DNA of 64,000 nucleotides from Hofstenia miamia. Lineage: Eukaryota; Xenacoelomorpha; Acoela. The notes beneath the pieces are model-generated. The model saw nothing but the letters and a program-made list of their open reading frames with translations, ran no database searches and had not been told where the DNA came from. The position numbers were made by a program, and so were the translations under genes. Positions 35,267 through 45,663 of the stretch are shown here, in pieces. Each line of letters opens with the position of its first letter. Position 1 is the first letter of the stretch. The stretch covers positions 1,976,453-2,040,452 of the forward strand of contig SCFE01000004.1 in the NCBI GenBank assembly GCA_004352715.1. The letters run 5' to 3'.

Positions 35267-36815
35267 TACATGAACAACTTTTGTTGCCAACTTTTGTCAC
35301 CAATTTCTGTCATCCAAACGAACAACTTTTGTCGCCAACTTTTGTTGTTGATTAGGTATGCTACATGAACAACTTTAGTCATTTAATTAGTTTTGGACAA
35401 AAGTTGGGGAGGGGATGCTACACAAACGATTTTTGTTGGTGACAAAAATTGGTGACAAAAGTTGTTCATGTAGCATAGTGTTACAACAACTTTTTATTAT
35501 TTCAGTTATTTCATTGTAAAATATTTAAGAAAGAATTGCAAGAATATCCGAATATGCAGAAATATTTATAATATGAAATATTAATATTGCTCATTTAACA
35601 ACAGTTGAACTAAAATATTAAAATATTTTTCAATATTAAATTTTTGGAATATGCATTAGCAACAAGCTATTTTATGTTATATTTTAATGTGTTTATTCAA
35701 ACAACATATATTGTTTCAATATCTGTATTCATATTTTCTTGACTATTATTAAACCTTGCCTGATGAAATGTGCTTGTTTACATTCCTAAATGAGTGATTG
35801 TAATAATGCCCTTGGATTTGAGCGGCAAATTGCCTAATTATAGCACGCATTTCACTAAAGCATGGAGATGTCAACAGTGTGGTCCCATGAAGATCTTATT
35901 AAATTAATTGAAGTGGTCAAAGAAAAACATTCAGTGTGGGATGTTTCTTCTGATGACTATATTAATGTAATAACTTCCTCATACTGATTGCATATATTCA
36001 TCACTCTAAAAACTATCGAAATTAATGAAATCACATTAAAAATACGATTGTTTTTGAGCTATCTCAGCTAACAGAATGTGTAGTAACCTGTGTTGTTGCG
36101 TATTTTCATTGGAGAGCAGATTATCATTATCACTGTGCATGAATAACGAAATAAGAATGATGGTGTTTACTTTGAAATTCAACCAAACAATACTTGAGTT
36201 CACAAAGCTATGCTGTGATCAACCTCCCAATCTAATCACTATTTTATGACTCACACAGTTCAAATGTTTCTGTTTACTACAAAGGATTCCTTTTGATGAG
36301 TTAATTGTTTTAATTTAATACTGATACACAAGTATACAAAAGAAATGCCTACATAGGGATATGCGTTTATTTTAACATAAAAATGTACAAATCATGATTA
36401 TTTATACTATAAACCTAATTAATTTTAAATTTTACAGTATGAAATGAACTCTGAAAACGATTGAAATTATAGCTTAAAATTGTTTATTTATCTTTCAAGG
36501 TGATAATTACTAGAAAGTTGGAGAAACATTTCTCTGACAAAAAAGTTGGTCAGAGCACCCTGCTACATGAACAACTTTTGTCATTTAATTACTTCACGAC
36601 TAAAGTTTGCGAAAGGGGTGCTACACAAACAATTTTTATTGTCCAATTTTTGTTGGACCGAACGAACAACTTTTGTCACCAACTTTAGTTGGACCAAACG
36701 AACAACTTTAGTCTAGATAATTACTCCCGATTTTAGTCATGGAAGAGGGGTGCTACACAAATGATTTTCGTTGCCAACAAAAATCAGCAACAAAAGTTGT
36801 TTGTGTAGCATGGGC
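35267..36815. mobile_element. DNA transposon with palindromic ends, possibly PIF/Harbinger-like
   Basis: The left end (tacatgaacaacttttgttg) and right end (caacaaaagttgtttgtgta) are inverted copies. Each end region is about 200-260 bp and contains further copies of the motif in both orientations, including a 117-bp palindrome at 35,359-35,475. The matching uninserted sequence is at 24,546-24,566. The middle keeps CpGs and contains a plus-strand exon-like frame (35,868-35,974) resembling a MADF/Myb-SANT DNA-binding domain (WSHEDLIKLIEVVKEKH, WD, DYIN) with a GT donor after DYIN. A Myb-like second gene is typical of PIF/Harbinger elements. The transposase is absent, so the copy is non-autonomous. 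Confidence 0.55.
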
Positions 36816-37125
36816 TTTATAGTGAAAAATAAAGCAAACATTATCCAGTGAGAACAAAATTTATTTGACATTTGATAACAGTAAGTTCCCTATTTATTAC
36901 AACAAAAGGAAAATATTTACCATTTTACAAAATTATTTGTTTCCCTTGCAAATTCATTGAGCAATCACACATTTCTCTAATCAAGGGGACAATAACACTA
37001 AATTTGAAACCTAAGTTCAAATAACTGCAAATTAATAAAAATCAATAGATCAAAGGTAGTAAATAGCACTGAATTATTTGGAGAGTACCAATAATTGAAA
37101 AATAAAAATAAAGAAGGGCCCCAAG

Positions 37126-37380
37126 TGACTCTACAGTAGAACCAAGCAAGCAATTTAAGCACTTCTCTTTCAGACATCACTTTGGAGGGAAGCCATACAA
37201 ATTGGTCATCCTGGATATTACCTAAAACAATTACTAGTTACTTGGATAAATTACCAATGTTTATGTTTTAAGTTTACTATTCTAATTTCATGGAATCTGG
37301 GATGTTGCAATATGGTCACTTCTGCAACCTTCTGCTGTGACAATGAGTTCTGTAGTGTAATTAGAGTTACCAGGCTGTGA
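37126..37380 (-). pseudogene. Repeat-derived fragment related to 21,900-22,200
   Basis: Diverged from the other copy. Alignable pieces are around 37,165-37,205 and 37,298-37,365. It lies between the LTR-like repeat and the LINE fragment. Coding potential is lost. Confidence 0.35.
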
Positions 37381-37960
37381 TTTTACATTAATGTTGCACT
37401 GGATGATGTTACATGGGTAGGACTTTTATTGATAGATTCCAGTGAATGTTCAGCAAGAAAATTTTCAATCATGTATGATTGTTTTTTGTCATAGAAATTT
37501 ACATTGAAATCTTCACATATCATTATTCTATCATAATAAGTTAAATTTTGAAATTCAGTACTTTTATATCCAAAAAACTCCTTTTGATGCTTTTTGTGTG
37601 GGGAGAATGTTACATTTAACAGAAAACCTTCACCATAAATTGATTCAAGCCACATGCTTTCAAATACTTCATGCACAACTTCTAGATCATAGTGTCTGTT
37701 AAATTGAAAAACTTTTGGTGCAATTATTAATAAGCCACCACCAATTTTAACTCTAGGCTAATTAAAGATGTCCAGCATGTTGAATGATGGGTTATATGTG
37801 TTGAAATTAGTATCACTAGTAAACCAGGTTTCTGTTAAACAGTAGATTGTATTGCAGCCAAGAGAATGAGTTAGGACAAAGACATTTTCAAAGGATTCCT
37901 TAGATCATGTACATTTAAGGAAACAAATTTAACCTTTTTAATACACATTTTCAAAACATT
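37380..37960 (-). pseudogene. LINE apurinic-endonuclease fragment
   Basis: On the minus strand the sequence gives CNTIYCLTETWFTSDTN (about 37,858), a GGGLLIIAPK stretch (about 37,740), then in one frame (37,676-37,383) ICEDFNVNFYDK and INKSPTHVTSSSATLM. The order ETW, GGG-x-L-I, x-D-F-N-x-(D/N)-F, and TPTHVT-x-SATLID is that of the APE-type endonuclease of CR1/Jockey-group LINEs. The normally acidic GDFN reads EDFN. The RT part is missing and CpG is nearly absent. Confidence 0.7.
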
Positions 37961-38149
37961 AAATAGCTGACCTTGCTCATGTATTTTTAGATTAGGTTTT
38001 TCTGCATATCATTACCTATCTCTATTATTCATTTACTTATATTATATGTAACAATTCTACTACAAATTATTAGGTATGTTTGACAAAACTGACATGAAAT
38101 TCCTGACAGAATCTTTAGGTAAAATATTTTGCTTCTGCTTTGAACTAAA

Positions 38150-38993
38150 TTTACCAATTTCTACCACTATTTCTGCTACTACATCTACCACTTCATTTTC
38201 CTTTTGATTCATCTGTTCAGCCCTTCTTTTTTCCTTTCTTTATTCTCAATTCTTCTCTCCCATGCTGGCTTTCTGTCTCCCTTATCATCTTGTTGTCTTT
38301 TCTTCTTCATGTCCATGCCTACATTCTTCAGCAACTCCCATGCACATGCATATACTCTTAGCATCTATCCTTTCTAATACTTTGTTAACCTTTGCTGTTT
38401 TTACTGCTAACATGCTTCTCTTAATGCCTCTTGAAACTGGCAACCTACTTCTGTCTTCTATTTCTTTCTTCATCTCCTCCTTGATTGCTGCCTCTGTTTC
38501 AACAGCTCTGGTTTCTGCTGTTTGTACCACTATTTCTGCTACTACATCTGCCACTTCATTTTCTTTTTGCTTCATCTGTTCAGCTTTTTTTCCCCTTATT
38601 CTCATCCAGCTTCAAGTTTCTGACCAGACCTGCAAGCCTCTGTTCTGTAACTTCTAATTCTGTTTCTTCTTTTTCCCATTCTTCCAACATTCTCTTTCTA
38701 TAACACCTCTCATCTGGTCTGCTTCTTCTGTAACACTCCAATGCTATCCTGTTCTGCTCATCTGTCCACTTGTGCCATTGTCCATTGGTCTGTGTGGATT
38801 TTATACTGCTACTTCTCAAATGCACACTCCCAATTTTGGAGTCTGCATGTTGACCAGAGTTTCTTCACACCCTCTGACCATTTAAGGCCTGTTGGGGACT
38901 GAGGGCCTTTTCTTTTGGCTTTCATTGAAGGTACAGTCAGGGGGCAGGCTTGAAGCTCAGTCCTTGAGGTCCCAGTCTAGCATTTTACCCTTT
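38150..38993 (-). pseudogene. 5' end of an R4/Dong-like non-LTR retrotransposon
   Basis: From 38,825 the minus strand encodes KWTDEQNRIALECYRRSRPD, then YRKRMLEEWEK and LEVTEQRLAG, matching the N-terminal region of RLE-type elements related to R4/Dong (W-x(3)-N-x(5)-C-Y-x-S-x-P, Y-R-K-R-M, T-E-Q-R-L). After a frameshift it continues with a Glu-rich stretch and RSRLPVSRGIKRSMLAVKT (38,605-38,285). The same region occurs at 53,283-53,544 and 54,007-54,335. The 5' end abuts an (ATT)n run, in line with (TAA)n targeting. RT and endonuclease are missing. Confidence 0.65.
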
Positions 38994-39016
38994 TATTATT
39001 GTTATTATTATTATTA
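38993..39016. repeat. (ATT)n microsatellite next to the R4/Dong-like 5' end
   Basis: TTATTATTGTTATTATTATTATTAG interrupted once. Likely the target site of the adjacent element. Confidence 0.7.
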
Positions 39017-39750
39017 GGACAATAATAGTGGAATGCATGAAATTTATGCAATGGCATCATGCTAGCTATAAATTTGGTTTTATGAATAGGTAATTAACAT
39101 GTGGAAATAAATAGAAATTCAGAAAAAATATTCTGAAAATGCAAAATTTTCTGCACTATTGTCTGTAAATATATACCATATGCTGTGAATTTGGTATATT
39201 ATGCAGTTGTTTTTTGCCTTTTTAAATATGTTTTTTTATAGTTTTTTACCAAATATTAGTGTCTCTTTTGTCCACATGCACAATATTCTATACCTTGCCT
39301 TTCATAGAATCATTTAATATATTTTACTGAAGGATGCAGAATTTGTTCCTAATTATATTCTGGCAATGCAACAAGTACATAACTGTAAAAGTAAAAAAAT
39401 GTCATTTAAATCCAGTTTTTTAACAATGTAGTTGACTGACTCCCTGTTATATAATTAAATCTGTTTGATATTAAACTGCTTGATTTATTCCTTTGTACAG
39501 ATAGGGTAAATTACACTTTTCTCCTTGTCTCACAAAAAACTTGCTTTTGTTGGATATTAGAATTTCAATAAATATGTAACAGCATCAACCTAGAAAACAA
39601 ATGATGCAGCTACAGCTATATCTTCATTATCATAAAATCAAGAGATTTGAGAATGTCCTATGCTTCAAGTAATGGGAAGGTTGATAGGTAATGACATTAG
39701 TAATTTCTATTTTTAAGAGCAATTTCTCTCCCTATCACTCAGTACCCAAC
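39017..39750. other. AT-rich CpG-poor spacer
   Basis: Nothing recognised on either strand. Confidence 0.4.
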
Positions 39751-39753
39751 CAG

Positions 39754-40131
39754 TTGGTACTTTGTATCAACATATGAAATCTTGAAACTGACATAGGGAA
39801 CCTTGAGATTGACATAGCAAATTTTTATTACAATATGAACAAAAAATTATCATGAATGCATTATGAATATCAATAACATTAGATGGGTCAGTCAAATTTT
39901 TATCATATGTACATTAAAATATTCATCTGAGTTTTTTCTATGAAATCAAGTATATTATTTTTTCATTTAATTACATTAAAACTCAATAAGTAACTGCGAA
40001 AGACTAAATTTTAAAGTCCCTTTTAATATAATAGATATGTATACCTCATTCATGCTAAATTTTTATTCATATTGTAATAAAGATTTGCTATGTTGGTTTC
40101 AAGATTTCATATGTTGATAAAAAGTACTAAC
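39754..40131. mobile_element. Palindromic MITE, family 1, copy 1
   Basis: The start (ggtactttgtatcaacatat, then gaaatcttgaaactgacata) is inverted at the end (tttcaagatttcatatgttg, then ataaaaagtac). About 378 bp, palindromic for much of its length, with no coding capacity. A second copy lies at 40,594-40,967. Confidence 0.75.
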
Positions 40132-40179
40132 CTAACCTACCCAACCAGGTGGCATGCTAAATTGCCAATCTATTTTGAA

Positions 40180-40567
40180 TGGTACTATAATGCTGAATAA
40201 TCAATAGAGAAGTCCCTATAGTAGGCGACCAGGGTTTATAAATTAAATATTTTCAAAATATTCAGCATTTAACATAACATTTTTTTACATCAGAGGACCT
40301 AATTGAAAATCTCCCATGCATATTTAAGCAATATGGTATTGATGACCTTAAAAATTCACTAAATGTGAAAATATGATAAAAAAAACTTTTATAAAAACCA
40401 TTTATGTTTCCCACAATTTTGTGGGAAACTTCATTTAGGGTTTCTGACGTCACAGTAAAAATTATAGTTTAATACTGAATATCTCAAAGATAAATAATAT
40501 TGAGATGCTGGTCACCTACTATATGAAATTTGTTATTGATTATTCATCTATATAGTAGCATTTTAGC
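40180..40567. mobile_element. Palindromic MITE, family 2
   Basis: Inverted arms of about 50 bp: left tactataatgctgaataatc, then aatag and tatagtaggcgaccag; right, read on the other strand, ctactatatagatgaataat, then caata and tatagtaggtgaccag. The interior carries an extra hairpin gtttcccac/gtgggaaac near 40,407-40,430. It lies between the two family 1 copies. Confidence 0.65.
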
Positions 40568-40593
40568 AGTATTTAATTTTGGGTGAAAGTCCC

Positions 40594-40967
40594 AGTTGGT
40601 ACTTTTTATCAACATACGAAATCTTGAAACTGACATAGGGAACCTTGAGATCAACATAGCAAATCATTATGACAATATGAACAAAAAATTTAGCATGAAT
40701 GAGGTATACATATCAATTATATCAAAAGAGACATCAAAATTTATTGAGTTGTAATCTAGACTGATAAAATATTATACTCAATTTCATAAAAAAAACAAAT
40801 ATTATAATGTACATATGAGAAAATTTTAAATGACCCATCTAATGTTATTAATCTTCATACCTCATTCATGCTAAATTTTTGTTCATATTGTCATAACGAT
40901 TTGCTATGAAGATCTCAAGGATCCCTATGTAGGTTTCAAGATTTCGTGTGTTGATAAAAAGTACCAA
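40594..40967. mobile_element. Palindromic MITE, family 1, copy 2
   Basis: Same inverted-end structure and size as 39,754-40,131. Ends are ggtactttttatcaacatac and its inverted partner gtgttgataaaaagtacc. Confidence 0.75.
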
Positions 40968-40995
40968 ATGAAAGTCCCATGCTTGATGCGTTGGT

Positions 40996-41154
40996 ACTTT
41001 TTTTCATTCTATAAAATCTCAAACATTCCAAATTTCTCTCAGAATGAACACTTCAGTAATTTTTATAAGGGAAATGTGTCCATTAAATAATAATCTTGGA
41101 AGGATTTAAGTTAAATTTGGAAAATTTGAGATTTTCAAGAATGAAAAAAAGAGT
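40996..41154. mobile_element. Palindromic MITE, family 3
   Basis: About 159 bp. The arms acttt-tttcattctataaaat-ctcaaacattccaaattt and aaatttggaaaatttgagat-tttcaagaatgaaaa are inverted copies. It marks the right edge of the CpG-depleted island. Confidence 0.6.
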
Positions 41155-41348
41155 GTCCGTGAAATACCTCGCACATGAAATACCTCGTATGTCGTCATTA
41201 CTACGTCATCTTTCATTTGCATTAGTTTTTAGTAATTAATTTAGTAATTAAATGAAATGGAATGAAATATCTCTATTTATAGTTGCTTTAATATAATATA
41301 TTTATTCGATTACTTATTAGAACGTAATGCACTCTGATTTTTATGCAG

Positions 41349-44300
41349 AATCTCATACAATGGAATTTATTGAAAGCACACGAGGCAAGCAGCAATTAAT
41401 TTATGAAGGCTTTGTGTACTGAAAAATTCAACACACTGGATATGTTGTTCTACAAAATGTGGAGCTAGAGGGATAACATCAAATGATATTTTTAAGCTTA
41501 CATGTACAATACGAAATATTTAATATCTGACTTAATATCTAGGTGTGCATAATCACGTTAACGATGAGATAGAAATAAAGAAGAAATTAGCTAGGAGATT
41601 TATTAGAAAAAAATTCCATGAAAATCCCTTGCAATCTACTACGGGTTGTGTGAAGAAAGCTCTTACTGAATTGCCTGTGGGAGACGTTGCTATTCTACCT
41701 TCAATCGTAAGTTGCGAGGAAATACCGTTTACTACTTTTGTTATTAGGAACAGCTTTCTAATAGCCTACTAAGCCTTAAAAAAAGGTTGGTTATCCCTCT
41801 TGCAGTGATATGGATTTCGAAATTCCACGTCAACTACGACTTACAACTGATGGTGCCGAAGATATGGTTATATTAGACCAGCAAATAGACAATGAAAGAC
41901 TCATTATCTTGTCATCCTCTTCCCAATTAAGTGTGCTGTCTCAAAGCAGTCATTTTTTTGCTGATGGTACCTTTAAAACAACTCCTTCTCAGTTTTATCA
42001 AATTTATACACTCGGTGAAACATATGGTAACATTTAGTCTTTTGTGCATAGTTGCTATATTAATTATTGATTTTAATTATGCACTGTTTAGATTCAAAGT
42101 TTATACCGTTGGTATTTATGCTATTACCACGCAAGTCATATGTATTCTATTTTTTTGCACTGACTACAGTTAAGCTTCACTGTAGTAAATTGGGGTTGAA
42201 ATGACGCCCTAAATGTTTCACGAGCGACTTTGAGGCAGCTTTTTTAAAAGCAGCAGACGAGGTTTTTCCAGCCATTCAACATCAGGGTTGTTACTACCAC
42301 TTCTGCAACTGTATCCTCACGTATATTTTACTATTTTTACATTGTACTGAAACAGATTATTTAGTTTTGTTCAGCAAAATGGACTTATTCAGTTGTATAA
42401 GCTTGACAAGACCGCGAAGCAAATAGTTCGGGTGCTAATGGCTCTTCCCTTTCTTAAAAATTTTGAAATAATAGAGGTTTTCCCAACTTTAAAAGCATTA
42501 GCTATTGGATACTATCCATGCCTGCGTTGTTTATTTGATTATTTTGAAAGGTTTTACAATAGTTTTTAAACAAGCTATTTTCATGTTTAGGAATTGGCTT
42601 TCAAAGTCTAAAGAAATTAGCGTATATAGGCTTCTGGATCGAACAAATAATAAACTGGAAGGTTTTCACAGTCTTATGAATAAGCATTTTAAAGGGAGAC
42701 ATTCCAATATTTATGAATTTTTTGAATTTGTTCAAGGTTTGTTTTTTAATTAGGCAATGATTTCTGTAATATTTTAGATCAAGAGGCACTTGTACGGCGT
42801 ATTATTGCACAATCAAAATTGGGGGAAAAAATTTATCGGAAAAAAGGCACTTATCAAATGTTAGATAGACGCATTGGNCGAGCGACTTTGAGGCAGCTTT
42901 TTTAAAAGCAGCAGACGAGGTTTTTCCAGCCATTCAACATCAGGGTTGTTACTACCACTTCTGCAACTGTATCCTCACGTATATTTTACTATTTTTACAT
43001 TGTACTGAAACAGATTATTTAGTTTTGTTCAGCAAAATGGACTTATTCAGTTGTATAAGCTTGACAAGACCGCGAAGCAAATAGTTCGGGTGCTAATGGC
43101 TCTTCCCTTTCTTAAAAATTTTGAAATAATAGAGGTTTTCCCAACTTTAAAAGCATTAGCTATTGGATACTATCCATGCCTGCGTTGTTTATTTGATTAT
43201 TTTGAAAGGTTTTACAATAGTTTTTAAACAAGCTATTTTCATGTTTAGGAATTGGCTTTCAAAGTCTAAAGAAATTTGCGTATATAGGCTTCTGGATCGA
43301 ACAAATAATAAACTGGAAGGTTTTCACAGTCTTATGAATAAGCATTTTAAAGGGAGACATTCCAATATTTATGAATTTTTTGAATTTGTTCAAGGTTTGT
43401 TTTTTAATTAGGCAATGATTTCTGTAATCTTTTAGATCAAGAGGCACTTGTAAGGCGTATTATTGCACAATCAAAAGTGGGGGAAAAAATTTATCGGAAA
43501 AAATGCACTTATCAAATGTTAGATAGACGCATTGGTGTTCTATTCAACAGAAAAGATTCTGGCGATATTTCTCGATCAAGATTTCTACTAGCCATATCTC
43601 ATTGCATTCTGACATTAAAGCGGGATCATTTTATCTCTGAAGATAATCTACTGGATTCNTATTTTTACATTGTACTGAAACAGATTATTTAGTTTTGTTC
43701 AGCAAAATGGACTTATTCAGTTGTATAAGCTTGACAAGACCGCGAAGCAAATAGTTCGGGTGCTAATGGCTCTTCCCTTTCTTAAAAATTTTGAAATAAT
43801 AGAGGTTTTCCCAACTTTAAAAGCATTAGCTATTGGATACTATCCATGCCTGCGTTGTTTATTTGATTATTTTGAAAGGTTTTACAATAGTTTTTAAACA
43901 AGCTATTTTCATGTTTAGGAATTGGCTTTCAAAGTCTAAAGAAATTAGCGTATATAGGCTTCTGGATCGAACAAATAATAAACTGGAAGGTTTTCACAGT
44001 CTTATGAATAAGCATTTTAAAGGGAGACATTCCAATATTTATGAATTTTTTGAATTTGTTCAAGGTTTGTTTTTTAATTAGGCAATGATTTCTGTAATCT
44101 TTTAGATCAAGAGGCACTTGTAAGGCGTATTATTGCACAATCAAAATTGGGGGAAAAAATTTATCGGAAAAAAGGCACTTATCAAATGTTAGATAGACGC
44201 ATTGGTGTTCTATTCAACAGAAAAGATTCTGGCGATATTTCTCGATCAAGATTTCTACTGGCCATATCTCATTGCATTCTGACATTAAAGCGGGATCATT

Positions 44301-44407
44301 TTATCTCTGAAGATAATCTACTGGATTCTGAAGATTATAGTTTACCAGTGGGGGATTTCCCATGGAGTGAATTGGACTCTGAATTTGCTACTAATAAAGA
44401 ATGTCAG
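41349..44407 (+). CDS. FLYWCH zinc finger plus MULE transposase-like gene, multi-exon, with lesions
   Basis: Exons with canonical GT-AG sites encode, in order: a FLYWCH zinc finger (STRGKQQLIYEGFVY at 41,375; WICCSTKCGARGITSND at 41,437; VHNH after a 39-nt intron 41,504-41,542); a linker; the MULE core with SHFFADGTFKTTPSQFYQIY (first catalytic Asp, about 41,948), LVFMLLPRKSY, SDFEAAF with GCYYHFC (second Asp, about 42,225); then QNGLIQLYKLDKTAKQIVRV, and a tail with DRTNNKLEGFHSLMNK. Introns 42,027-42,091, 42,321-42,364, 42,551-42,590 and 42,737-42,777 are 65, 44, 40 and 41 nt, phases matching. The last exon of this part is 44,106-44,407. Lesions: a one-base frameshift near 41,420 and an in-frame TGA at 42,202. 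The boundary near 41,707-41,806 is uncertain. The intact exon structure suggests a recently lost or partly domesticated gene. Confidence 0.7.
42221..44340 (+). other. Near-identical triplicated block, probably an assembly artefact
   Basis: 42,221-42,877, 42,879-43,658 and 43,660 onward repeat the same MULE exons. They are separated by single n characters at 42,878 and 43,659 and differ by only a handful of substitutions (for example at 42,617 and 43,275). Copies start and end in the middle of exons. Unmerged allelic contigs explain this better than real tandem duplication. Confidence 0.75.
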
Positions 44408-44572
44408 GTATTTTTTATAATTGTTTTATACTTGACTTTAAAAATCAATGTTATAGACGGATTTTGGTTAGTATTTGTTTGTTGTTTAAGTTGTGTAACG
44501 TAATTTGTTCTAATACTATTATATTTACAGCGTATTTTTTTAATTGACATGTTTAGATCCAATTTTTGACAG

Positions 44573-45192
44573 AATGGAAGAGGCCAGTCCCATGCAAAAA
44601 TATCCGGTAACATTTTAATGTTAAAATGTGATAGTATATAGTAAAAAATTTGTTAGTGTAATGATAATTTATATTTCATCAAAATAGTAAACAGCTAGCT
44701 CTATGTTAGACTTAGGTAAGTAAGTAATGTGTTCTTGTTTGGTTATTGGTTAACACTCTGTTCCAATAAGTTTCTTTGTAATTTTATATTTAGTACAATG
44801 TGCAATTGCTTATGGGATATGCGAAGATCTTCTTATAAAAAGATATATTGCATCTCCAATTCTAAAACCACTTGCTTTGGACAGTAATTTATGTTCCTAA
44901 TTTACTAATCAAAATAAAAATTAGAATTTCGATTGCTCTGCATTTGATTTTTCTAAAGAAGAGACTCAGATAATTTGGTTTTCTACCTTGCGTGATATGC
45001 AAATTGCACTCAAGTCGGTTTGTAGTTAGTTCTTATGCTGCAATTTTTGTTAGCGTATAAAAACGGCCATGTTTTTATAAATAAACTGATTTATTTAAGC
45101 TCGAAGAAGCTGATTTACGAATTCCCCTAGCTGTGCTAAATGATAATTTCCCTACTGGCGAAGACCACCGTTTCTTTTCACTAAAACTGTGA
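44573..45192 (+). CDS. Five further short exons, probably the 3' end of the FLYWCH/MULE gene
   Basis: Five segments join in one open frame with matching phases at every junction: 44,573-44,606, 44,695-44,715, 44,794-44,883, 44,925-45,017 and 45,100-45,192 (TGA). Introns of 88, 78, 41 and 82 nt all have GT-AG ends. The first segment continues in phase 0 from the preceding exon ending at 44,407 (intron 44,408-44,572). About 110 residues result, containing QCAIAYGICEDLLIKRYIAS, DNFDCSAFDFSKEETQIIWF and LEEADLRIPLAVLNDNFPTG. I do not recognise the domain; it is not a usual MULE tail. It could instead be a separate small gene starting at the ATG at 44,703. Confidence 0.5.
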
Positions 45193-45299
45193 ACTAACGT
45201 ACGTATATTTTAATGCATATTAAACTAACACGTTTTTAGTAATTTTGTACATGCTGTTAATTACCATAGTACATCAAGTATCTTTTTGTGTTTTGTCTT

Positions 45300-45301
<2 letters not shown>

Positions 45302-45336
<35 letters not shown>
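45302..45336. repeat. (TA)n microsatellite
   Basis: Uninterrupted alternating TA run of 35 bases. Confidence 0.9.
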
Positions 45337-45339
<3 letters not shown>

Positions 45340-45663
45340 CGGCTAATTATGTTTAGTTTTTGAAGTGATTATTTCTCAGAAAGGTATTATTTTCTATGTG
45401 GCAGTATAGGACTGGATGTTGCAACTCCATAAAAACCTTTTTAGCACTTTCAAACAAACGTAAAAAACGGTATTGACTTGCAACATATAGTGAAGGCTTC
45501 TGTCGTTCTGTTTAGCCTAACGCGCCTATGTAGAAACCTCTTGGGTGGTGTGGAAGATCTTCAAATATATTTATTCATTTTGTCGTTATTTCCGATCTAT
45601 GGTGCATGAGATATTTAATCAGGTTCAAGGAATATACCTATTATATATATACCTATCTATTTC

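Larger units (their letters stand above)
33190..37125 (-). repeat. LTR-like repeat, copy B, interrupted by two insertions
   Basis: Homologous to 24,025-24,870 in three blocks (33,210-33,376; 34,972-35,268; 36,819-37,125). Between the first and second block lies a 1.6-kb insertion with telomeric repeats. Between the second and third lies a 1.55-kb terminal-inverted-repeat element. Because its high-coordinate side joins a fragment (37,140-37,380) related to 21,900-22,200 rather than the Gypsy gag region, it is probably the LTR of a different copy and not the 5' LTR of the element at 24.9-32.3 kb. Confidence 0.5.
16480..41155. other. CpG-depleted transposon island
   Basis: By eye, 16,480-24,040 holds only about two CpGs (near 17,732 and 21,280), whereas base composition alone would give on the order of 200. 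Depletion continues, less completely, to about 41,155, apart from two younger insertions (33,377-34,971 and 35,267-36,815). TpG and CpA are common instead. Nearly everything recognisable inside is a decayed mobile element. Neither edge coincides with an assembly gap: the nearest gaps are at 10.7 kb on the left and the single n at 42,878 on the right. The pattern is what cytosine methylation plus deamination, or a targeted RIP-like process, would leave. Confidence 0.8.

Noticed and set aside
33190-37125. Copy B as the 5' LTR of the Gypsy element at 24.9-32.3 kb
   Set aside because: Its outer flank carries a different internal fragment (37,140-37,380), and n joins at 32,373 and 32,775 intervene. 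A separate copy is more likely.
38262-38703. Plus-strand Ser/Leu-rich frames
   Set aside because: Antisense shadows of the Glu/Lys-rich R4/Dong-like N-terminal region.
16480-41155. Contamination or scaffold chimera as the cause of the CpG-poor block
   Set aside because: No gap lies at either edge, and the same hAT MITE family occurs inside and outside the block.
42202-42204. Alternative genetic code (TGA as an amino acid)
   Set aside because: Only one in-frame TGA in a conserved segment, and TGA ends other good frames here. A point mutation is simpler.
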